A stretch of 5,126 nt of DNA. Source: Euryarchaeota archaeon UBA226. GTDB taxonomy: Archaea; Thermoplasmatota; Poseidoniia; Poseidoniales; Poseidoniaceae. Below are positions 1 through 5,126 of this stretch, one piece after another. The DNA is taken from contig DAWL01000123.1 of assembly GCA_002505935.1 (NCBI GenBank), positions 1,083-6,208 on the forward strand, written 5' to 3'. The notes below the pieces were generated by a model, which was not told where the DNA came from, ran no database searches, and saw only the letters and a list, made by a program, of their open reading frames with translations. Positions within the stretch are counted from its first letter, which is position 1. Each line of letters opens with the position of its first letter. A program made the translations under genes and the position numbers.

Positions 1-263
1 CCACCTGCGGCTGGTGCTGCGGGCATTGCAGGTTGTTGTGGCGCCCATTGTTGCTGAGCAGGAGCCGCGGGGGCTGCTTGCATTGCAGGTTGTTGTGGTG
101 CCCATTGTTGCTGAGCAGGAGCTGCAGGGGCTGCTTGCATTGCAGGTTGTTGCGGTGCCCACTGTTGTTGAGGTTGAGCAAAAGTCTGGGCCAAGGCATT
201 ACCACAATTGTAGCAGGCTGGCATTCCGGGATTGTTCTGAGCACCACACATCGGACAAGTCAT
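1..263 (-). CDS. Zinc-ribbon protein with 19-residue Gln/Pro/Ala repeats (partial, C-terminus outside window)
   Basis: The ATG at 263 opens a frame with no stop down to base 1, giving 87 residues. Residues 3-21 form a short zinc ribbon: C3-P-M-C6-G and C17-Y-N-C20-G, two CxxC knuckles 10 residues apart. From residue 32 the protein is low complexity, built from a 19-residue unit rich in Gln, Pro and Ala, with one Trp per unit (W35, W54, W73). No enzyme domain is visible in the part present. In archaea such N-terminal zinc ribbons followed by disordered Pro/Gln/Ala linkers often precede membrane or other domains, so the function probably lies beyond the left edge; that is inference. The gene starts 30 bases after the thermosome stop and in the same reading frame, so it is probably the last visible gene of the chaperone operon. 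No clear Shine-Dalgarno precedes the ATG. I do not recognise a specific family. Confidence 0.75.
   Translation of the reverse strand, partial: MTCPMCGAQNNPGMPACYNCGNALAQTFAQPQQQWAPQQPAMQAAPAAPAQQQWAPQQPAMQAAPAAPAQQQWAPQQPAMPAAPAAG
6..170 (-). repeat. 57-bp in-frame tandem repeat inside the zinc-ribbon gene
   Basis: A 57-base unit recurs at exact spacing; the shared landmark cattgcagg (plus strand) begins at 24, 81 and 138. There are two near-identical full units and a third that diverges towards the left edge. On the minus strand the unit encodes QQQWAPQQPAMQAAPAAPA. Copies differ by only a few bases, many of them synonymous, which suggests fairly recent expansion kept in frame. More units may lie beyond the left edge. 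Confidence 0.9.
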
Positions 264-293
264 GTTGTTTCGAGAGTGGCTATCGTTCTTGAA

Positions 294-1913
294 TCAAGCG
301 CCACCCATTCCTTCGAGTTGTTCCATAACACCTTCTGGTATCTGTGGGTCTTGTTTGGCCCAAAGTAGGTCATCTATTCGCAAAACGCTGACTGCAGAAT
401 CAGTTGCACCTTTGATGGCCTGCCGAGTGACTGCAATCGGTTCTCTGATTCCAGCTTCGTGCATATCGCTAATGCTCTCAGATTCAAGATCTAGGCCTAA
501 CCAATCAGAATCCGCAGAAGTTTGTGCTGCGGTCAATTCTAGCAATCTGCCAAGAGCATCCTGTCCAGCATTTTCAGCCAATGCTCTAGGAATTACTTCA
601 AGGGCTTCAGCATAGGCTTCGATAGCCAATTGCTCTCTACCAGGAATAGTTTCTGCAAACCTTCGCAGGCGTCGTGCCAAGGCAATTTGAGTAGCCCCTC
701 CTCCCGCCAGACTACGCGCCTCTTCGTGCATGTGGCAAGCAACCCCAATGGCGTCAGCAAAACATCGCTCGACTTCTTCCAGCATTTCTTCGCTACTACC
801 GCGTGTAACCAATGTCAAGCCTTGCTTTTGACTTCCCTCAAGAATCCAATGACCTACATCTCCCCAAATCTCTTGACGGCTGCTCTTGAAATGACCGAGG
901 TCATCTTTGCTTGCGGTTGAAGTTGAATGCACAGGATGGCTGCCAACTGCTCTACTCAATGCTTCCATGTCGTTTCGGTGAACTCTCCTGTATGCAGTGA
1001 TTCCCGCCGCTTCTAACAAAGACCTTGCTTGGTCATCGATGCCGTCCTTGCAGACTAGAATATCGACTCCTAGAGCAATGATGTCGTCAACCTGTTTTGC
1101 CAGCATTTCGCTCTCTTTGTTGCGGAATGCTTCCAACATACCTGCTTCAGTTATCCTGATTTTAGCATCAATAACGGTATTTCTGCGTTCGATTCCTCCA
1201 TCTATCAGCAATATCTTCCCTGCATCTCTAGACTGGGTCATCTCTGGATGGGCAGGTTTCTTTGCAATTACCACTCCATTCACTAGATGAGTTTCGTTTG
1301 CCTGCCCACCTTTGTTGGCGAGAATCTTGACCAAAGTAGGGTCCGCTCGAATCTTACCGTTTTCTTGTGTTGCTAAAGAAGCGGCTGCTTGTACGGCCAA
1401 TTCTGAAATCCTCTGTTGAATATCCGAGTGTCCTTTGCCGGCCAATGAGGTATGAGTTGCCTGCAGTATCTCACTTTCATCTGTGGATTCCTTAGAGATC
1501 AATTCGAGAATCTTCTGTGCCTCAACTTCTGCCATGCGGTAGCCATTTGCGATGACAACAGGGTGTACTCCTTGTGCCACCAAATCCCAAGCATTCTGCA
1601 ACATTTCTGCAGCGATAAGTATGGTACTGGTTGTCCCATCTCTTGCTACTCTATCTTGTGTACTGCTGCTGGAAATCATCATGCGCGCTGTAGGGTGTTC
1701 AACTCGTGCAGCCTCCAAAACGGTGACTCCATCATTAGTGACTTGTACTCCACCTTCTTCATCCAACAATAATTTGTCCAAACCTTTGGGCCCTAGTGTA
1801 GAACGAACTGTATTTGCTAAAGCGATTGCAGCCTGAACATTCTTGCGCAAGGCAGCCCTACCAGTAGTCCTCTCGGTCTCTTCGAGAATGGTGGTATCGT
1901 CGTTCGCGGCCAT
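294..1913 (-). CDS. ths: Thermosome subunit (group II chaperonin, Hsp60/CCT family)
   Basis: ATP-driven folding chaperonin of the archaeal cytosol; family members form double rings with a built-in lid. With the ATG at 1913 it has 539 residues, normal for the family. Visible landmarks: LGPKG (40-44), the TNDG nucleotide loop (59-62), DGTTS (92-96), TSLAGKG (155-161), the apical segment IDAKIRIT (248-255), GIDDQA (291-296), the catalytic-type Asp D387 in ADAI, GGGAT (404-408), PGREQLAIEA (424-433), IPRALAENAG (441-450) and LRIDD (511-515). Two sites depart from the usual sequence: the GDGTT motif reads R91-DGTT, and GGGAxE reads GGGATQ. The C-terminus ends GMGGA, without the long Gly/Met tail of many thermosomes. 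An upstream in-frame TTG at 1937 would add eight residues; I prefer the ATG because family N-termini match it and neither start has a good ribosome site. It follows dnaK by 53 bases. Which paralogue (alpha or beta) cannot be told. Confidence 0.97.
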   Translation of the reverse strand: MAANDDTTILEETERTTGRAALRKNVQAAIALANTVRSTLGPKGLDKLLLDEEGGVQVTNDGVTVLEAARVEHPTARMMISSSSTQDRVARDGTTSTILIAAEMLQNAWDLVAQGVHPVVIANGYRMAEVEAQKILELISKESTDESEILQATHTSLAGKGHSDIQQRISELAVQAAASLATQENGKIRADPTLVKILANKGGQANETHLVNGVVIAKKPAHPEMTQSRDAGKILLIDGGIERRNTVIDAKIRITEAGMLEAFRNKESEMLAKQVDDIIALGVDILVCKDGIDDQARSLLEAAGITAYRRVHRNDMEALSRAVGSHPVHSTSTASKDDLGHFKSSRQEIWGDVGHWILEGSQKQGLTLVTRGSSEEMLEEVERCFADAIGVACHMHEEARSLAGGGATQIALARRLRRFAETIPGREQLAIEAYAEALEVIPRALAENAGQDALGRLLELTAAQTSADSDWLGLDLESESISDMHEAGIREPIAVTRQAIKGATDSAVSVLRIDDLLWAKQDPQIPEGVMEQLEGMGGA

Positions 1914-1966
1914 CTCAACGACCGTCCGAAACCGCAACCGCCCTTGAAACCCATCGATTGTAGATT

Positions 1967-3847
1967 TCAGTCCTCATCGACGACTTCGAAGTCAGCATCT
2001 ACCACATCATCGGATGAATCATCGGAATCACCGGCGGATGCTTCTTGAGCAGCCATTTCAGCTGCTGCCGCCTCGTACAACTTGGAAGAAATCGCATGCA
2101 TTGCCTCTTCGACTTCCTTGACCTTTGCCTGAATTGCAGCCTCATCGATAGCCTCGAGTTCGAATGGTTTTCCTTCTTCATCCTGAACCAACTTCTCCAA
2201 TTCTTCGAGTTTCTCCTTAACTGGTGCAGTATCCTCATCCTCTAGTTTGTCGCCGGTTTCATCGAGAGTTCTACGAGTCTGGTAAACAACTTGATCAGCC
2301 ATATTGCGCAATTCGATCTTTCCTTTTCGCCTCTTGTCTTCTTCGGCATTAGCCTCAGCTTCGGCGATTTTCTCTTGAATCTCGTCTTCGGTCAAACTGG
2401 TAGCGGATTCAATCTTGATCGATTGTTCCTTACCAGTGCCTTGATCCTTGGCGCTTACGTTGACGATACCATTGGCATCGATGTCAAAGGTGACCTCAAT
2501 CTGTGGGATTCCACGCGGTGCTGGAGGGATTCCAACGAGGTGGAATTGTCCCAATGTGATATTGTCCTTGGAGAATTCACGCTCTCCTTGCAATACGTGA
2601 ATCTCTACCGCTGGTTGATTATCCGCTGCGGTGGAGAAGGTCTCGGACCTACGGCTTGGAATTGTTGTATTCCTCTCGATCATGGTGGTCATCACTCCGC
2701 CAAGGGTCTCGATACCTAGAGTCAGAGGGGTTACATCGAGCAGAAGAATGTCTGATACACCTTCATCTCCAACAATGATACCTGCTTGAAGAGCAGCACC
2801 AACTGCAACCGCTTCATCAGGGTTGATTCCCTTGAAAGGAGCCTTGCCGACTTCTTTCTCAATTGCTTCCTGGACTGCGGGTATACGTGTTGAACCTCCG
2901 ACTAAGAGGACCTTGTCGACCTCTCCCTTGGAAACGCCAGCGTCCTTCATCGCCTTCTTAGTTGGAGTCATGGTCTTCTTGACTAGAGATGCGGTTAACT
3001 CATCGAATTTGGCTCTGGTTAGAGTTATGTCCAAATGTTCTGGATTGCCATCTTTCATAGTAATGAATGGTAGATTGATTTGGCTCTGCATGGTTCCGCT
3101 CAATTCGATCTTTGCCTTCTCAGCAGCCTCACGTAGTCGGCTTGCAGCCTGTGCATCCTTGCTCAAGTCAATACCTGTGCTCTTCTTGAATTCTTCAACC
3201 AGATAGTCGATAATCATCTCATCGAAATCATCGCCACCCAACTTGTTGTTACCATTGGTCGCTTTTACCTCAATCTGAGGTTGCCCATCGACCTCGTAAA
3301 TTTCCAGTACTGAGACGTCGAAGGTCCCTCCTCCTAGGTCGTATACCAGAATTGTCTGATCATCTCCTTTGTCCACACCGTATGCCAAAGCAGCAGCAGT
3401 TGGTTCGTTGATGATTCTCAATACTTCTAAACCAGCGATTCGGCCAGCGTCCTTGGTAGCCTTTCGCTGTGCATCCGTGAAGTAAGCAGGGCAAGTTACT
3501 ACAGCTTGTGTTACCTTTTCTCCAAGATATGCTTCTGCATCTGCCTTGAGTTTCTGCAGTACCATGGCACTGATCTCTTGCGGCGTGTATTCAGTATCGT
3601 CAACACCTTCTTTCCAATCGGTACCCATGTGTCGCTTGACCGACATGAAAGTACGTTCAGAGTTAGTGACTGCTTGGCGCTTGGCCACCACTCCTACCAT
3701 CCTCTCGCTACCATCCTTTGCGAATGCTACCACACTGGGGGTGGTACGCGCACCCTCCGCATTGGCGATAACTACGGGCTCACCGCCTTCGAGTGTCGCT
3801 ACGCAGCTGTTCGTTGTTCCTAGATCTATTCCAATCACTTTTGCCAT
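1967..3847 (-). CDS. dnaK: Molecular chaperone DnaK (Hsp70)
   Basis: Cytosolic ATP-dependent Hsp70 that binds exposed hydrophobic segments; its normal partners are DnaJ and GrpE. The protein has 626 residues from the ATG at 3847 and is complete. Nucleotide-binding domain: phosphate-1 motif IGIDLGTTNS (5-14), K71 in VKRH, NEPTAAALAYG (147-157), phosphate-2 DLGGGTFDVS (170-179, with T175), and adenosine motif LLVGGSTRIP (314-323). The interdomain linker DILLLDV is at 366-372, the beta substrate-binding domain is about 373-485, the helical lid follows, and the tail is the acidic VVDADFEVVDED. The segment between KRHMGTD and YTPQEIS is short, so the protein lacks the roughly 25-residue insertion of proteobacterial DnaK and resembles the Gram-positive type, as known for archaeal Hsp70s thought to be acquired from bacteria. 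A GTG at 3871 would add eight residues, but the GGTGA ribosome site 5 bases before the ATG decides the start. No grpE or dnaJ is adjacent. Confidence 0.98.
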   Translation of the reverse strand: MAKVIGIDLGTTNSCVATLEGGEPVVIANAEGARTTPSVVAFAKDGSERMVGVVAKRQAVTNSERTFMSVKRHMGTDWKEGVDDTEYTPQEISAMVLQKLKADAEAYLGEKVTQAVVTCPAYFTDAQRKATKDAGRIAGLEVLRIINEPTAAALAYGVDKGDDQTILVYDLGGGTFDVSVLEIYEVDGQPQIEVKATNGNNKLGGDDFDEMIIDYLVEEFKKSTGIDLSKDAQAASRLREAAEKAKIELSGTMQSQINLPFITMKDGNPEHLDITLTRAKFDELTASLVKKTMTPTKKAMKDAGVSKGEVDKVLLVGGSTRIPAVQEAIEKEVGKAPFKGINPDEAVAVGAALQAGIIVGDEGVSDILLLDVTPLTLGIETLGGVMTTMIERNTTIPSRRSETFSTAADNQPAVEIHVLQGEREFSKDNITLGQFHLVGIPPAPRGIPQIEVTFDIDANGIVNVSAKDQGTGKEQSIKIESATSLTEDEIQEKIAEAEANAEEDKRRKGKIELRNMADQVVYQTRRTLDETGDKLEDEDTAPVKEKLEELEKLVQDEEGKPFELEAIDEAAIQAKVKEVEEAMHAISSKLYEAAAAEMAAQEASAGDSDDSSDDVVDADFEVVDED

Positions 3848-3852
3848 TTCTT

Positions 3853-3860
3853 TCACCTTT
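3853..3860 (-). promoter_or_regulatory. Shine-Dalgarno site of dnaK
   Basis: The minus strand reads AAAGGTGA, then AAGAA, then the dnaK ATG. GGTGA matches the archaeal/bacterial anti-Shine-Dalgarno with 5-base spacing. The site lies inside what would be coding if the GTG at 3871 were the start, so it fixes the ATG at 3847. It is the only strong ribosome-binding site seen in the window. Confidence 0.8.
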
Positions 3861-3867
3861 CTTTTTT

Positions 3868-4596
3868 TCACAGAATCGGTATCCCACCGTCATCCTCGTC
3901 GTCATCGTCGCTTAGATCGATACTGACATCAGGAATTTCCATCTCGTCATCCGAGTCATCTCCAGGCTCGTCATCCGAATTCTCCTCATCGATTGCAGAA
4001 CCCTGAGGGGTCAATTTGAGAGTGACATCTAGGATACCATTATTGAACGACCAATCAACTAATTCGTCGCATTGATGTGGTAATTCGATGCGAGCAACAG
4101 GCGCTACCTGAGTACTACGCATGACTTCCAGCAAGGAACCCTTCTCAATGAGTTCTAGTTCAATCAGGTTCTCATCTAATTCAACTTCAGTGGTGCAATC
4201 TACGGTAATCGCCATCTCCCAACCATCGAGATAGACATCGGCGGCGGGCAATTGTTTGACCTGCTCGATATCATCATCCTCTTCGGGGATGGGAATTTCA
4301 GTAGGCTTAGCGTCTACCTTCACGTCAAAACCCAAGTTTGACAGCATATCATTCAGATTACCGCCTTTGGATAACATATCATTGAGGTTAGAGAGGTCGA
4401 AATTGAGATTCACTCCACCTTTTGCAATTTTTTCGGCGTCAAATCCCATCTCTTCGAACTTGTTCTGGAATTGTTCCATCATGTTCTTGAGAGTGTCTAG
4501 ATTGACATCCATGCCCATCTGCTTGAACATCTCTGTCAACTTGTTCAGCATCTTGTCTTCCCAATCTTCGGGCATATCATCACCTGATTTAGACAT
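3868..4596 (-). CDS. Divergent small heat-shock protein (Hsp20/alpha-crystallin type) with Met-rich N-terminus and acidic tail
   Basis: Probably an ATP-independent holdase that keeps unfolding proteins soluble for DnaK and the thermosome; inferred from fold and context. It has 242 residues from the ATG at 4596. Residues 16-95 are a Met-, Asn- and Leu-rich, probably helical module with a repeated decapeptide (70-79 and 80-89). Residues about 118-196 look like an alpha-crystallin domain: it opens ADVYLDGWEMAITVD and ends with the family signature FNNGILDVTL (184-193). The beta5-beta7 loop (about 159-167) is very short. Residues 203-237 are a highly acidic Asp/Glu/Ser linker, and the protein ends G-I-P-I-L, matching the C-terminal IxI motif that docks small Hsps into oligomers. 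An in-frame TTG at 4662 would add 22 residues, but that extension runs through the apparent promoter. First gene of the operon; the stop is 20 bases before the dnaK ATG. A p23/CS-domain protein is the main alternative. Confidence 0.75.
   Translation of the reverse strand: MSKSGDDMPEDWEDKMLNKLTEMFKQMGMDVNLDTLKNMMEQFQNKFEEMGFDAEKIAKGGVNLNFDLSNLNDMLSKGGNLNDMLSNLGFDVKVDAKPTEIPIPEEDDDIEQVKQLPAADVYLDGWEMAITVDCTTEVELDENLIELELIEKGSLLEVMRSTQVAPVARIELPHQCDELVDWSFNNGILDVTLKLTPQGSAIDEENSDDEPGDDSDDEMEIPDVSIDLSDDDDEDDGGIPIL
4330..4389 (-). repeat. 30-bp tandem duplication in the small Hsp gene
   Basis: Two adjacent 30-base units (4360-4389 and 4330-4359) encode NLNDMLSKGG and NLNDMLSNLG. On the plus strand catatcatt starts at 4344 and again at 4374. 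The units differ at several positions, so the duplication is not brand new. It lengthens the predicted helical N-terminal module without breaking frame. Confidence 0.8.
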
Positions 4597-4642
4597 CTGA
4601 ACCACTACTGAACCATCGGTTGTATAGTGGCGGGAACAGTCT

Positions 4643-4651
4643 CCATATAAG
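4643..4651 (-). promoter_or_regulatory. Putative TATA box, usable on both strands
   Basis: The minus strand reads CTTATATGG and the plus strand CCATATAAG, both near the archaeal TATA consensus. With the usual spacing of about 26 bases, a minus-strand transcript would begin near 4620, giving a leader of about 25 bases for the small Hsp. A plus-strand transcript would begin near 4674, about 65 bases before the dehydrogenase ATG at 4741. A second minus-strand option near 4624 would give an almost leaderless message. Start sites are inferred, not seen. Confidence 0.5.
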
Positions 4652-4666
4652 AACTCTTGCAACTCT
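4652..4666 (-). repeat. AGAGTT direct repeat next to the TATA box
   Basis: On the minus strand AGAGTT occurs twice, separated by GCA, directly upstream of the TATA-like box in the position of the BRE or an activator site for the chaperone operon. On the plus strand the same site would lie just downstream of the TATA box. It may be a regulator-binding site, but a repeat this short can occur by chance. Confidence 0.35.
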
Positions 4667-4740
4667 ACCGAAATCTGTCATGTGGCAATGATGAAGAAAG
4701 GGCAAGTACAGCAGGGGGTATGGCGGGACTGCCAAACACC

Positions 4741-5126
4741 ATGATGGCTTGGACCAAGTCCCGCCCAGAAGTGGATGGATTCGAACTAATCGAGCATCCA
4801 GTTCCAGCCCCTGGACCAGGTGAAGTATTGGTCAAGACCCTGTCAACCAGCGTTTGCGGATCCGATTTACATATCTGGAACTGGGATGAATGGGGCCAAC
4901 AGGAAGTACCGCTTGGAACCATTACTGGACACGAGACCTGCGGCCATGTTGCCGCTATTGGTGAAGGTGTAGAATCCCACAAAGTTGGAGATTTCATCGC
5001 AGTAGAATGTCACTTAGCCTGCTGGGAATGTCCTCGCTGTAGCGAAGGAAACGCCCACGTTTGCCAAAATGGTTCGATATTCGGTGTTCATTCCAATGGC
5101 GCTTTCGCACCATACTTCACAGTACC
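4741..5126 (+). CDS. tdh: Zinc-dependent medium-chain dehydrogenase, probably L-threonine 3-dehydrogenase (partial, N-terminal part)
   Basis: Likely oxidises L-threonine with NAD+ to 2-amino-3-ketobutyrate in the cytosol. 128 residues are present; the frame is open at the right edge, so the NAD-binding Rossmann domain lies outside. The N-terminal GroES-like domain carries PGPGEVLVK (24-32), catalytic-zinc Cys C39 in VCGSDLH, H64-E65 in TGHETCGHV, and the structural-zinc set C94, C97, C100, C108. The stretch DLHIWNWDEW (42-51) closely resembles Tdh (HIYNWDEW in the E. coli enzyme), and QNGSIFGV resembles archaeal Tdh; this favours Tdh over other alcohol or sorbitol dehydrogenases. Start choice is uncertain: ATGs at 4741 and 4744 fit the E. 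coli residue numbering, while an in-frame ATG at 4720 would add seven residues. No proper ribosome site precedes any of them. It is transcribed away from the chaperone operon, with no obvious functional link. Confidence 0.85.
   Translation, partial: MMAWTKSRPEVDGFELIEHPVPAPGPGEVLVKTLSTSVCGSDLHIWNWDEWGQQEVPLGTITGHETCGHVAAIGEGVESHKVGDFIAVECHLACWECPRCSEGNAHVCQNGSIFGVHSNGAFAPYFTV

Larger units (their letters stand above)
4597..4740. promoter_or_regulatory. Divergent intergenic promoter region
   Basis: This short region separates the minus-strand chaperone operon from the plus-strand dehydrogenase and must hold the promoters of both. It contains a TATA-like box (4643-4651), a second weaker TATA-like stretch (TATAC on the minus strand near 4619-4629) and a 6-base direct repeat (4652-4666). 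No inverted repeat matching known archaeal heat-shock operators such as Phr or HSR1 sites was recognised by eye. Confidence 0.6.

Noticed and set aside
24..180. Tandem repeats as a possible CRISPR array
   Set aside because: The 57-bp units are contiguous with no unique spacers and stay in frame inside a coding region.
14..368. Two overlapping plus-strand open frames rich in Leu/Val and Cys/Arg repeats
   Set aside because: They are antisense readings of the 57-bp repeats and the zinc-ribbon gene; the minus-strand frame gives a sensible CxxC zinc ribbon and a proper start.
262..1836. Several plus-strand open frames of about 95-117 codons opposite the thermosome gene
   Set aside because: The minus strand encodes a full, well-conserved chaperonin; these frames show no recognisable domain and look like shadows.
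1914..1966. Possible terminator, promoter or small gene between dnaK and the thermosome gene
   Set aside because: No convincing hairpin with a T-run or TATA box seen; an out-of-frame ATG near 1954 opens only about 45 unremarkable codons.
2045..3926. Plus-strand frames up to 142 codons opposite dnaK, and a minus-strand frame at 1999-2238 in another phase
   Set aside because: They are shadows of dnaK codon bias; composition is not protein-like and no family is recognised.
4256..4600. Plus-strand 114-codon frame opposite the small Hsp gene
   Set aside because: Ser/Ile/Phe-rich mirror of the Asp/Met/Leu-rich coding strand, with no recognisable domain.
4665..4997. Minus-strand 110-codon frame opposite the dehydrogenase
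   Set aside because: The plus strand has the complete zinc-site pattern of a medium-chain dehydrogenase; the minus-strand frame is a shadow.

Overview
The window reads as a piece of an archaeal genome. The strongest sign is a group II chaperonin (thermosome) next to a bacterial-type DnaK. An archaeal-looking Shine-Dalgarno (GGTGA) precedes dnaK, and a TATA-like box sits in the divergent promoter region. The moderate base composition, very acidic low-complexity tails and a zinc-ribbon protein with Pro/Gln/Ala repeats would suit an uncultured marine euryarchaeon (Thermoplasmatota, Marine Group II/III type). That placement is inference and was not tested.

Layout: about 92% of the window is coding. 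Four genes lie head to tail on the minus strand, in transcription order: (1) a divergent small heat-shock protein (alpha-crystallin type, 4596 to 3868); (2) dnaK (3847 to 1967); (3) a thermosome subunit (1913 to 294); (4) a zinc-ribbon protein with 19-residue repeats that runs off the left edge (263 to 1). The gaps are 20, 53 and 30 bases, with no evident terminator between genes, so this looks like one chaperone operon. A 123 to 144 base divergent intergenic region (4597 to about 4740) separates it from a plus-strand medium-chain zinc dehydrogenase, most like L-threonine 3-dehydrogenase, which runs off the right edge.

How the genes fit together: a small Hsp would hold unfolding proteins, DnaK would bind and release them with ATP, and the thermosome would encapsulate and fold them. 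The window thus puts three tiers of protein folding under what looks like one promoter. GrpE and DnaJ, the usual DnaK partners, are not here and must be encoded elsewhere if present.

Points most worth a second look: the unusual small Hsp (Met-rich N-terminal module, very short beta5-beta7 loop, acidic tail ending in an I-P-I motif); an Arg in place of the Gly before the nucleotide-site Asp of the thermosome; the repeat-bearing zinc-ribbon protein in the same frame as the thermosome, one stop codon and ten codons downstream; and a compact divergent promoter with a nearly symmetric TATA box beside a 6-base direct repeat. No CRISPR, tRNA, rRNA, insertion sequence or clearly new system was found.
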